This document shows positions 43,929-52,996 of a stretch of DNA of 64,000 nucleotides, in pieces. The notes below the pieces were generated by a model. That model was not told the DNA's origin. It searched no databases and saw only the letters and a list, made by a program, of their open reading frames with translations. The stretch lies in the NCBI RefSeq assembly GCF_963678635.1, contig NC_087070.1:17705318-17769317 (forward strand). Reading direction: 5' to 3'. The stretch's first letter is position 1, and every line of letters starts with the position of its first letter. The stretch comes from Symsagittifera roscoffensis. Taxonomy: Eukaryota; Xenacoelomorpha; Acoela; Convolutidae. The translations under genes were made by a program, and so were the position numbers.

Positions 43929-44906
43929 GTGTCAAAATTTTCGAGATCCGATCACTGAGTTGTCGGGGTGCTCGAAACTTTTTTATTCGTGATCTTAATA
44001 CATGGGAGGTTGAGGTGTTTTTTGATATCTCGAGTTCTATACATTTCCTCCTGCGCTGCGCTTCTGCAGGCTCCTCATTGGTGCTACAGAGCTCAATGGT
44101 GTCAAAATTTTCGAGATCCGATCACTGAGTTGTCGGGGTGCTCGAAACTTTTTTATTCGTGATCTTAATACATGGGAGGTTGAGGTGTTTTTTGATATCT
44201 CGAGTTCTATACATTTCCTCCTGCGCTGCGCTTCTGCAGGCTCCTCATTGGTGCTACAGAGCTCAATGGTGTCAAAATTTTCGAGATCCGATCACTGAGT
44301 TGTCGGGGTGCTCGAAACTTTTTTATTCGTGATCTTAATACATGGGAGGTTGAGGTGTTTTTTGATATCTCGAGTTCTATACATTTCCTCCTGCGCTGCG
44401 CTTCTGCAGGCTCCTCATTGGTGCTACAGAGCTCACTGGTGTCAAAATTTTCGAGATCCGATCATTGAGTTGTCGGGGTGCTCGAAACTTTTTTATTCGT
44501 GATCTTAATACATGGGAGGTTGAGGTGTTTTTTGATATCTCGAGTTCTATACATTTCCTCCTGCGCTGCGCTTCTGCAGGCTCCTCATTGGTGCTACAGA
44601 GCTCAATGGTGTCAAAATTTTCGAGATCCGATCACTGAGTTGTCGGGGTGCTCGAAACTTTTTTATTCGTGATCTTAATACATGGGAGGTTGAGGTGTTT
44701 TTTGATATCTCGAGTTCTATACATTTCCTCCTGCGCTGCGCTTCTGCAGGCTCCTCATTGGTGCTACAGAGCTCACTGGTGTCAAAATTTTCGAGATCCG
44801 ATCACTGAGTTGTCGGGGTGCTCGAAACTTTTTTATTCGTGATCTTAATACATGGGAGGTTGAGGTGTTTTTTGATATCTCGAGTTCTATACATTTCCTC
44901 CTGCGC
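43929..44906 (-). repeat. 170-bp tandem array between pol and env
   Basis: The landmark GTCAAAATTT recurs at 43931, 44101, 44271, 44441, 44611 and 44781, exactly 170 bp apart, giving five full copies and a partial sixth. Copies are almost identical; the few changes are CAATGGT/CACTGGT and ATCACTG/ATCATTG. 170 is not a multiple of three, so no frame runs through. Each unit carries an ACACCA(G) motif like the one at the env border. A repeated splice region or a repeated piece of the envelope 5' end are both possible. Confidence 0.95.
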
Positions 44907-44966
44907 CAGGCTTCTGTAGCGTCATTTGGGGTCATATGATGATGATTGAGGGGGTCGATATTGTTG

Positions 44967-47900
44967 TCAGACGTATATGAAGACTTTGATGTCTGTTTTT
45001 CGGAAGATTTCGAAGATTATGTTAAAAACCGTATTTTCTCGTAGTTTATCAAGTCCACATCCTATCTTGGGAAGAGCGATTTGTTTGATTCCTTGTTCGA
45101 TTAGCTGTTTCTTCATGCAGCGGAGGCTGCGTGTAAGATCATAGTAAGACGGTTTATTGAAAAATTGCGTTTTTGTCACTAGATTGAATATTGATTTGTT
45201 TTGAGAAGGAATGTGCATTGATACTGAGGCCCCAACTTGTGGTGTTTCAATCGACTTCAACGTGGGCTGTAGTGCTGGGTAGGCATCGCGAACTTGCTTT
45301 GCTATTCCCTTGCTCATCTGGAAGTCGCTAGAGACACAATGAGCGATGGAGCCTGGGAAATGCATCAGATCTCCTGTGCCAAATATGATATTTGGTTCTT
45401 GAATAGAATTCATCGAGTCTTTGCTGCTGCCAGCTTCATCGTTTAGCCTCGTTGCCTGTTTTGCTCGTTTGAGGCTGCTTTTTATAATTCTCTTCTTTTG
45501 TTCTTTTGGGGGGAATAATTCGTTTGCCTCAGCTGCTTGTTGCCGTACTTTTTCCTGGTTTTCTTTCCGTTTAGATATTGGGCTAAAGGTAACCGGAGCA
45601 ACTTCGTGTCCATCTACTGTTCTCAGACCATATTTGCGAAGGTGCTTCTCCCGAGGTGGTATTGGGTGGTATCGTACGTCGTTGCTGAATCGAGTTTGTC
45701 CATAAATCCTGTCACGTGCTATGGCTGCTGCTTTGCGTCTCGTTCGCGGTGGTTCTTGTACGGGTTGTTCCTCGGCAGTTTCGTCACGTTCTTGTGCCAT
45801 TTCACCTGGCTCTGCTGCTCCCGCTCCGTCCATGTGATCTTCCCCAATGGGTGCTTCCTGTTGCCCAGGCTGTGGTGGATTCATTGGTTCCAGTTCGATA
45901 TCAAGTGGAGATGGCGGCCTTGGTGGTACTATTGGTGCTGGTGGTTCACGTGGTGGTGGTGGTGCTGGTGGTGGTGGAGGAAGCACTACTAGTGGCGGTA
46001 CTGGGAGTGCTACTGGAGGCGGTGGTGCCATAACTACTGCGGGGGGTGGCGCTGGTGCCAGTGGTCCTCCTACTGGTATTGATAAGCGGATGGTAGTCGG
46101 AGTTGCTTGTTGGATTTCGCTGTCGTGTTGCGGTTGAACGTCGTCAAGCAGTCTAGGTAGGTAGTCATCAAATAACCCTGGCTCACTGCGGTACTTGCTT
46201 AGTGACGGATCTACCACGAATTGAGCCTCATCGATTGGGTCAATGTCTTCTGGTTGATTCTGTGGTCGAATCGATCGGAGTCGAATTCTGTGGACACACT
46301 GTGTGTGGTTGGTTCCGACTTTCCGTACTATGTAATTGCTGTTAGTTAGAACGTTTTCCACTCTATACAAGGTGAGCCACACTTGGAGTGACTTATTCCG
46401 GGTATCAGACTGATTTGTTAGAAGAGGGTTGAGGAGGAGACAGAACGAGTGAAGTACTAGCGGTTGGGCTAGTGCTTTTTGGTCGTAGTATCCCCGGTAT
46501 CTGTGATATGATGACACGATGTTGTCTTTAGTCTCTTTGAATTTTTCGAGCATCGCGTCTTGTAACGCGGTTACAAAGTCGGCATTAGCCGTAGCAATTT
46601 CCAATGCTTTGGTCGAAAATCTGAGATCAAGCGGTTTGGTAGGCTCTCTCCCGTGGAAAATGGTGCTCGGACAACATCCGATGGACGAGTAGTATGACGT
46701 ATTGTGTATGAAGGTCCCAAGGGGTACATAACGGTGCCAATCGGTCCATTGGGCGTCAGTGTTAAGTTTGAGGATCCTTTTCAGTGCCCCATGGGATCTT
46801 TCCACCAGTCCGATGGTTTGTGGGTGTTTCAGCGTTGCGTGTCCAATTTTGATGTTTAGAAGGCCTGTGAGTTCGTGGATTAACTTAGAGGTAAATACAC
46901 TTCCCAGGTCCGACAGTATCCTTTTTGGCACATAACTGTGCATGAAAAACATCTTCGTTAGTTCTCTCGCCACCGTATCAGCGCTTGCGTTCGTCATTGG
47001 TGCTGCGAACAGGTATTTTGAAAAAACGTCGATTCCAGTTAGAACAAACTTGTAAACCGGTGACTTTAGCGGTCCGACTATATCGATCTGCATCATGTCA
47101 CCAGGGTATGATTGTAACGAGGAAAGTGGTTGAAGTGGTGGCGTTTGATGTTTACTCGAAGCATTTTTGAGCTGCGGGCACGTTAAACAGTTTTTGACTG
47201 TGTTGACCAAAAACTCCGAGAATCCGGGAAAATAGAATCTCCTTCTGAATTCCTCTGTGGTTCGTGTCATGCCAATATGTCCTCCTGTCATCGAATTATG
47301 GACTCTGTATAGGGTTTCGTTCCACATGTGTTTTGGTACACAGAACTGTTTATATTTGATTTTACCAGTATCGTCGTAGAAGTTGCGGAGAAGGACTTCG
47401 TCTTCAATGACAAGTCGATTGAATTGCTTTGCGTACTTCTTTAGTCTGCTATTCGCATACGTAAGGTCTGGTATTTCGCCTGTTCTTATCCACTTCTTTA
47501 CTTCTTCGATGTCAGTATCTTGTTGTTGTTCCTTTTTCCTGTCAATTGGCTCATTTTTGGAGTCTAGTTCAATGTGGTTCTCTGCTGGATCTGGATACTC
47601 TATCGCATTCATCATCGGCCTCTTCAACATTACAAGCGCCTTAGGTTCTATTGTTCCTTGACTATCACATGTTGTTTGTTTGTCGAGGTATGCTTGATAA
47701 AGTCCTAATCTTTGCAGGTTTGCTACTAGAGCTTCATCGACCTGCTCTGTTTCAGAAAATGCCTCATCGATAGATTGAACCAGGTTAAGCGATGCATCGG
47801 GTACTCTTGCTGTTGTGTCGATATAAATTTCCCTGACTGGTATTTTGTCTGTCAGTTTTAGTGAGAGAGATGCTGATGGGTCCGTTTGCATCCTGGACAA

Positions 47901-50561
47901 GAAGTCTGCTGCGTAATTTGCTGTTCCTGGGATGTGGGCGATTATGATGTTGAAAGACAGTACTCGGTCCAGGAAATTCCACACTGATGGCGGTATGGTT
48001 TTTGCCTGAAAAAATTGCGTCAGACTTCTATTATCTGTTAATACAATCACTGGTTTGACTGATCCCCAGATGTAGTGCGAGAAATGATCAAGTGCGAAAT
48101 ACAAGGCTAGGAATTCTTTGTAGTAGATTGAAAATTTCAGCTGTGCTGTATTGAATAGCCGGGAACCAAAAGAAACGGGCGCGTACGTCTTGATTTCTTC
48201 GTTTTTCTCGTTTTTGACGTAGTCCTCGACCATTAACACGAATCCAGTCCCGTGGTAGCTGGCATGGCAAAGTATGACATACTGCAGTCCTGGCTTGGGT
48301 AGTCTGAGTGTCAACGTGGTCGCTTGTATTAAGTCTGCTTTGAGGGTTTTGAGGTTTTTATGGTGATCTTCAGTTATTTCAAAGTCGATCTGCTTCTTCA
48401 GCAGCTTATAGAATGGTATTAGTTTTTCACCAAGACTCGGCATGTAGTTCCTAAAAAACTGCACAAACCCGATGAGTCTTTTAACTTGTTTCACTGTTCT
48501 TGGCATTTTTATTTTGCTTAGGAATGCGGAAATTTTTGCTTCCTCTGGCGTAACTCCTTGTGGTGTTACTACATTTCCTAGGAATTTCATTCTTTGTGTT
48601 CCTATTTCGCATTTATTAGGTGAAAGTTTTAAGCCTGATTTTCGGATGCATTCGAATATTTTCTTTAACGTGGGTATTAGTTCCTCATAATTATTCACCG
48701 CACTTCCTATATCATCCATGAATTGTGTGCACAAATCGGCTGCTAGGCATGGATCGAGGTAGTGGCGGATGAATGAACTGAATCCCGTGACAGATTTACT
48801 TAGACCTTGGGCTAGGCATTTATAGGCGTACGTCCGCGACCCGAAGTTAAATGCCAAAAGTTGGACCGAAAGGTCATCTGCCATTTGCACACAATGGTAT
48901 GCTTGTGAGCAGTCCAATTTAGTAAACAAACTCTTTCCGGCAAAGTGGTTTGATGCATCGGTCATGTTTGATATTGGAAAATTGCTATTTATATAGTCCG
49001 TTTTGATTGAATGATTGATACGCCGGAGGTCAATCAACATCCGCAATTTTCCAGATGGCTTTCTATGTGCAAACAACGGACTACTGTATTTAGAATGTGA
49101 CAGTGTTGTTATAAGTCCGAAGTAGTGCATCAGAGCTAATTCAACCGTCAGTTCATTCCTTAGTTGGATGGGCGTAGGTGGTCCTTGGGTGTACAGTGGG
49201 CGTTGATGTTCGGGTGTCAACTTGATCTTTAGGTCGGAATTATAACCCACGTCAAATCTGTGTTTGGCAAATATATCCGCATATTCGATGAGCAAATGTT
49301 CTACTTCTGACCTTTGGTCATTTGTCAACACTGAATTCTCCCACTGAAAGTTACTCAAAAAGGACAACCGGTCTTGAATGTTATTATTTGGTTCAATTTT
49401 CTCAAGACCTTGAAAGTAGAGGATTTGGTCATATATTTCCCTTTGAATACTGGGAAGTGATTCTGGGTTAGGGCACGTTTCGGGCGTCGGGAACCAAAAT
49501 TTCTCGTATTCGGGGGGTGGTTTTTGTTCTGATCCTATTGAAGGGCTTGTTATTATTTCATTGATTCCGAGTTCGACATTATCCGGCTGGTTCATTTTCG
49601 CTAATGCCAAAGTTTGCGGCTCGATCTGTATTAAATTTTCGTACTCGGTTAGCGTGAGTATCGAAAATTTTCCGATTTCGGTTTTAAAGGGCAACGTTAA
49701 GTTATGTTCTGTCATGTTAAATGCCGTGACATAGATGATGTTTTGTTTGTTAACTTCATTTATTGATGAGGTTACTGCTAATTCGCATTTTTCTTCGAGT
49801 TCCTGTGATGGGACTACGATTCCTGTCGTTTTTTCCATGTCAGTCAGGGTATCTTGTAATTGGCACTCGATTATGACTGTTTGATGAGGTGCAATTATTT
49901 GTTTCTTGGTGAGGACAAGAGGAAATTTTTTTACTCGGTTGGTGCGTCTAGGTGCATTGGCGGGTTTAATTTCGTTGATTTGGAGTGTCAAATCTGGAAA
50001 GTGAAGTAGATTGTATTTTGAGCAGACATGTATATGGTGTTTTTTAAAGAATGGGTTTCCCAGGATCGTTGAATTCGCTGAATTCAGCACTAGGAACGTT
50101 TCCGTAAAGTTCATATCTGCCATATGAAATTCAATGGTAACTTCAGTTTCAATTGACACTAGTTGGCCTCCTGCCATTCTCACTTGCTTGAGGCTTGATT
50201 TTGCCATTTTATAGGGTGCGAATAGTGTTTTTTCGTTTTTAATTTCATCGAATGTTTGTTTCGAAATTACGTTTGCACATGCTCCTGTGTCAATCAGTAC
50301 TCTTCTTTGAAGGCTTGGCGCTAATCTTATTTTCATATAAGTTAGCACTGTTCCTTCGGTTGGGATGACGGCGTACAGATCAATAATTTCATCGTCTTGT
50401 ACGTCTTGAATATTTGATTTGCGTGATTTTCTTGATTTACGTGATTTTTGTGATTTAGATGATTTGACTGACTGACTTTGTGGCTGAGTTAGTTTTTTGG
50501 TTCCATTTGGAACGGGAAATTCTGTTGCTGCTGTCCCTGTGGCTTGGGTTTGTGCCAACAT
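44967..50561 (-). CDS. pol: Element 2 Pol: protease, RT, RNase H, integrase and C-terminal macrodomain
   Basis: 1864 residues. Domains in order: retropepsin (DTGA, D91); RT about 440-670 (D550 in TKLDCSQAY; FMDD at 614-617); RNase H about 755-890 (E816, D843 and D886 present, but the first acidic position is H766 in CHASYHG); integrase with H1088, H1095, C1125, C1128 and D1160, D1218, E1254 (D,D-35-E); a GPY/F-like region to about 1435; a Pro-rich linker about 1497-1560; a basic stretch about 1605-1705; and a macrodomain 1724-1864. Pol lies -1 to Gag, joined at a slippery heptamer. The ATG at 50561 is probably incidental. Apart from H766, key residues look intact. Confidence 0.93.
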   Translation of the reverse strand: MLAQTQATGTAATEFPVPNGTKKLTQPQSQSVKSSKSQKSRKSRKSRKSNIQDVQDDEIIDLYAVIPTEGTVLTYMKIRLAPSLQRRVLIDTGACANVISKQTFDEIKNEKTLFAPYKMAKSSLKQVRMAGGQLVSIETEVTIEFHMADMNFTETFLVLNSANSTILGNPFFKKHHIHVCSKYNLLHFPDLTLQINEIKPANAPRRTNRVKKFPLVLTKKQIIAPHQTVIIECQLQDTLTDMEKTTGIVVPSQELEEKCELAVTSSINEVNKQNIIYVTAFNMTEHNLTLPFKTEIGKFSILTLTEYENLIQIEPQTLALAKMNQPDNVELGINEIITSPSIGSEQKPPPEYEKFWFPTPETCPNPESLPSIQREIYDQILYFQGLEKIEPNNNIQDRLSFLSNFQWENSVLTNDQRSEVEHLLIEYADIFAKHRFDVGYNSDLKIKLTPEHQRPLYTQGPPTPIQLRNELTVELALMHYFGLITTLSHSKYSSPLFAHRKPSGKLRMLIDLRRINHSIKTDYINSNFPISNMTDASNHFAGKSLFTKLDCSQAYHCVQMADDLSVQLLAFNFGSRTYAYKCLAQGLSKSVTGFSSFIRHYLDPCLAADLCTQFMDDIGSAVNNYEELIPTLKKIFECIRKSGLKLSPNKCEIGTQRMKFLGNVVTPQGVTPEEAKISAFLSKIKMPRTVKQVKRLIGFVQFFRNYMPSLGEKLIPFYKLLKKQIDFEITEDHHKNLKTLKADLIQATTLTLRLPKPGLQYVILCHASYHGTGFVLMVEDYVKNEKNEEIKTYAPVSFGSRLFNTAQLKFSIYYKEFLALYFALDHFSHYIWGSVKPVIVLTDNRSLTQFFQAKTIPPSVWNFLDRVLSFNIIIAHIPGTANYAADFLSRMQTDPSASLSLKLTDKIPVREIYIDTTARVPDASLNLVQSIDEAFSETEQVDEALVANLQRLGLYQAYLDKQTTCDSQGTIEPKALVMLKRPMMNAIEYPDPAENHIELDSKNEPIDRKKEQQQDTDIEEVKKWIRTGEIPDLTYANSRLKKYAKQFNRLVIEDEVLLRNFYDDTGKIKYKQFCVPKHMWNETLYRVHNSMTGGHIGMTRTTEEFRRRFYFPGFSEFLVNTVKNCLTCPQLKNASSKHQTPPLQPLSSLQSYPGDMMQIDIVGPLKSPVYKFVLTGIDVFSKYLFAAPMTNASADTVARELTKMFFMHSYVPKRILSDLGSVFTSKLIHELTGLLNIKIGHATLKHPQTIGLVERSHGALKRILKLNTDAQWTDWHRYVPLGTFIHNTSYYSSIGCCPSTIFHGREPTKPLDLRFSTKALEIATANADFVTALQDAMLEKFKETKDNIVSSYHRYRGYYDQKALAQPLVLHSFCLLLNPLLTNQSDTRNKSLQVWLTLYRVENVLTNSNYIVRKVGTNHTQCVHRIRLRSIRPQNQPEDIDPIDEAQFVVDPSLSKYRSEPGLFDDYLPRLLDDVQPQHDSEIQQATPTTIRLSIPVGGPLAPAPPPAVVMAPPPPVALPVPPLVVLPPPPPAPPPPREPPAPIVPPRPPSPLDIELEPMNPPQPGQQEAPIGEDHMDGAGAAEPGEMAQERDETAEEQPVQEPPRTRRKAAAIARDRIYGQTRFSNDVRYHPIPPREKHLRKYGLRTVDGHEVAPVTFSPISKRKENQEKVRQQAAEANELFPPKEQKKRIIKSSLKRAKQATRLNDEAGSSKDSMNSIQEPNIIFGTGDLMHFPGSIAHCVSSDFQMSKGIAKQVRDAYPALQPTLKSIETPQVGASVSMHIPSQNKSIFNLVTKTQFFNKPSYYDLTRSLRCMKKQLIEQGIKQIALPKIGCGLDKLRENTVFNIIFEIFRKTDIKVFIYV
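44970..45392 (-). other. Macrodomain (TARG1/OARD1-like) fused to Pol
   Basis: Pol residues 1724-1864. Visible motifs: GTGDL at the adenine-binding start, AHCVSSDFQMSKGIA in the loop that grips the distal ribose, LVTKTQ with K1797, KPSYYDL, and LPKIGCGLDKL with D1838. In human TARG1 the equivalent Lys84 and Asp125 are catalytic for removing ADP-ribose from glutamate. Both are conserved, so an active ADP-ribosyl hydrolase is likely by inference. The domain is separated from integrase by a flexible linker and may be released by the protease. Confidence 0.85.
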
Positions 50562-51970
50562 TGGCTTATGGTATGGCCAAACTTCCCGCAGTGATCACAG
50601 AATTTTGATCCAGTGCGAACTGCTGCTGTATTTGGGTTTTGGGTGTGCACCTGCTGCATCATTGGTTGTGCAACTTGCTGGGCAAACTGAGGATTCTGTT
50701 GTGGTGGCGTAGCTATCGCTTGTTGCTGTTGGGTTTGTTGGCCCTGAGGGTACATCTGGTTCGAATAAAATTGAGCGTTCTGTTGTGTTTGAGGGTAGTT
50801 CTGGTTTTGTTGGAAATAGGGGTTCGATTGCATTCCAGGCATCTGTTGGGGGAACTGGAACATTTGTGGGGGGTACTGCATATTTTGAAACCCGGAGAAA
50901 CCTTGGTTTCCGTATCCCCCATCATTTCTCTGCTGTCCGTTCTTTTTTCCTTTACCAAATCTCCCCTTTCTTTGATTGTATCCTTGTTGCCCATTCCCTT
51001 GATAACCATTCCCTTGATTAGGGCCAGAAGTATTGCCCTGATCAGGGCCATTTCCAGTTCCTTGATTTTGTGCATTGTTTCCTTGATTTTGTTGTTGGGC
51101 TTGATTATTATTCCCACCAGCGTTTTGGCTATTCAGTTGAGAGCTCTGCTGTGTGTTTCCGTTGTCACGTTGTGGTCGTGACTGGATCATTTTTCTCTGA
51201 TCCGATAGCTCACTACGGACTTCGTTGAGTTGTTTCTCAATCTGTTCCTGGGCTGTTGTTAGTTTCGACAACGCACTGATTAGGTTGTGAGAAACTGTAT
51301 CTCCAATTTCATTGAAACTATCTTCTGGGTAATCCTCATTACGACAGACGTCTCTAATTGTCATTTGTTTGCGCGCCAGGTTACAAAGCTCTTGTACTGT
51401 TGTGGCAGCTGGTTGTTCCATCATCTTCGAACGGAGCCAATTGGGCATGCCTTTTATAAAAAGACGTTTAATTTGGTTGTTCCTATGATCATTTTCAGCG
51501 TCAAGTCGTTCTTGACGTTGTGCCGTCTCTCTATGGAAGCGCGCTGTGTCTGCAGCGGCTGCAGCGTCTGCTAGTGCTCCGTCGATTGGGGCAACCGCAG
51601 GTAGATCCGGTGTAGGGTAGGCTCGCTGTGCCTTTTTTGTGAGGTTGACCAGGTAGTTTTCTGGTGAGTCTCGCTTGATATCGAACTTCGATTGTTCGAG
51701 TTTTAGAACGTGGACCTCTTGCAATTGAGGGTTGCAAAAATGGTCGCGTAGTGCCGCTAGACTAAGAGGTACGTCGGCTCTTGTTAGTGCTGGCAGTGTC
51801 TGGTAGAATCGCAGAGCGCTATCTCGCAGGTGCAATTGTAGAAAATTCGCTTGCTGAGCATTTGCGATTCCCGCAACTCCAACGTATCCTTGGAAAAGTT
51901 GTTCGAATTGGGCGAAATCTTCGTTATCGCTTCCGCCAAACGGTTCGACTGAGATTTGAGCGTGCGCCAT
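50489..51970 (-). CDS. gag: Element 2 Gag
   Basis: 493 residues with a true ATG at 51970. Residues 1 to about 230 form a helical capsid-like region (GSDNEDFAQFEQLFQGY). A coiled segment follows (EQIEKQLNEVRSEL), then a long Gln/Asn/Gly-rich tract (about 265-450), and one CCHC zinc knuckle near the C-terminus (C458, C461, H466, C471) for RNA binding. The ORF ends at TAA 50491-50489 inside the Pol overlap (73 nt). Confidence 0.9.
   Translation of the reverse strand: MAHAQISVEPFGGSDNEDFAQFEQLFQGYVGVAGIANAQQANFLQLHLRDSALRFYQTLPALTRADVPLSLAALRDHFCNPQLQEVHVLKLEQSKFDIKRDSPENYLVNLTKKAQRAYPTPDLPAVAPIDGALADAAAAADTARFHRETAQRQERLDAENDHRNNQIKRLFIKGMPNWLRSKMMEQPAATTVQELCNLARKQMTIRDVCRNEDYPEDSFNEIGDTVSHNLISALSKLTTAQEQIEKQLNEVRSELSDQRKMIQSRPQRDNGNTQQSSQLNSQNAGGNNNQAQQQNQGNNAQNQGTGNGPDQGNTSGPNQGNGYQGNGQQGYNQRKGRFGKGKKNGQQRNDGGYGNQGFSGFQNMQYPPQMFQFPQQMPGMQSNPYFQQNQNYPQTQQNAQFYSNQMYPQGQQTQQQQAIATPPQQNPQFAQQVAQPMMQQVHTQNPNTAAVRTGSKFCDHCGKFGHTISQCWHKPKPQGQQQQNFPFQMEPKN
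50492..50498 (-). promoter_or_regulatory. Element 2 -1 frameshift heptamer (Gag to Pol)
   Basis: The minus strand reads A-AAA-AAC in the Gag frame, directly followed by the Gag TAA. This is a canonical -1 slippery site, and the -1 frame enters Pol. Confidence 0.8.
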
Positions 51971-52583
51971 CTTATCACAGTTATATGATTGTCAAGTCTG
52001 ATTCAAAAATGATTTCAGATGAATCAGTCGCTATTTTATAGTGGAAATAATTATTGCCTAGTGGGTTCTTAAGTTTTAAGGACGTAATTATCGTCTCTGA
52101 GAAAATATATAGTTAGCTCGTACTATGATTAGTTACGAGTCGGAGTTAATTAACTCTTGTTGTTATATTTTTTAAACTTTCTACTTTTTAAGTTAACTTG
52201 TCTTGCGGCTTTAATATTATTCCACTATTTTTCTTTTTGAAATTTGGTTAGACTTTAAGCACTGGATAGGTTTTCAGACGGTTCTCATGGATGATTTCAA
52301 ATGACTAGTTTCAAATGAGCACTCATCAATTTTACTTTAAGCACCGAGAGTTTTAAGTTTTAACTAACTGTTTTTGTACACTGTATCACTTTCCTGGAGA
52401 AGTGTAGTAGTTGTCATCAACACAAAACAGTTTTTGCCCCGCTTTTCTGCTGTTTGAGCCAGTTACTGCCGTGATCTTGTTTCAGCTTGTGGCGTATGGA
52501 AGTCGTCTTGTGGTGGATGTCGTCTTGTTTTCACTCTCACTTTGCAATCAGCTTCAGCTTGTCTTGAAAGGTTGGTAACATCA
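51971..52583 (-). other. Element 2 5' leader
   Basis: About 610 bp between the primer site and the Gag ATG. No ORF is supported. It should hold the splice donor and packaging signal, which I cannot place. Confidence 0.5.
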
Positions 52584-52601
52584 TCCCACTCATAGTCGCC
52601 A
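52584..52601 (-). other. Element 2 primer binding site
   Basis: Directly adjacent to the 5' LTR the minus strand reads TGGCGACTATGAGTGGGA. It starts with TGG, as needed to pair with a tRNA CCA end. TGGCGAC is seen in some arginine-tRNA-primed elements, but I do not assign the tRNA firmly. Confidence 0.6.
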
Positions 52602-52991
52602 TGTTATATACCTTTACTGGCTATAATCGATTGGTTGATTGAGGAATGCTTTCTAGAGTGTTGAAGTATGTATGTATGTTGGATGTGTGGTCTAGGCTAG
52701 TGAATCTTCAACTCAGGGATGCGCTTTGTGATGTCAGTTTCAACCTTCGCTAGTGTCTGAGCTTAAGATTAGAAGTGAGTGTTACTAGTTGAATTGTCTC
52801 CTTTTAGCGAGCTCCTGATTATAATGGCTCTCTCAATTATACTGAACATTCATCAGTTTATTGTTTACATTAAACAAATATCATTTAACACTTTCACATT
52901 GACATTTAGAATAGCAATTGAATATTTAATATGCTCCAATTATGGTAACTAGTTAAGAATGACTAACATAGGCGAGTAGCACTATGTTACA
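52602..52991 (-). repeat. Element 2 5' LTR
   Basis: 390 bp, partner of 41282-41671 with one mismatch. Minus-strand AATAAA at 52857-52862. The right target-site duplication AATAC is at 52992-52996. Confidence 0.95.
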
Positions 52992-52996
52992 AATAC

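Larger units (their letters stand above)
41282..52991 (-). mobile_element. Element 2: 11.7 kb Ty3/Gypsy-type LTR retroelement with macrodomain and F-like envelope
   Basis: 390-bp LTRs with TG...CA ends bound the unit, flanked by the 5-bp duplication AATAC (41277-41281 and 52992-52996). The LTRs differ at a single base, so it is very recent. The minus-strand order is leader with primer site, Gag, Pol (protease, RT, RNase H, integrase, Pro-rich linker, macrodomain), a 170-bp tandem array, and an envelope. It sits about 200 bp upstream of the CFAP36-like start codon in the same orientation. Confidence 0.95.

Noticed and set aside
43968-44842. Five identical 64-codon plus-strand frames spaced 170 bp apart
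   Set aside because: They are copies of the tandem repeat read antisense to the element; no start context or coding signal.
45421-46137. Plus-strand Val/Leu- and Gly-rich frames
   Set aside because: Antisense shadow of the Pro-rich linker of Pol.
50639-51181. 180-codon Leu/Ile-rich plus frame
   Set aside because: Antisense of the Gln/Asn/Gly-rich Gag tract of element 2.
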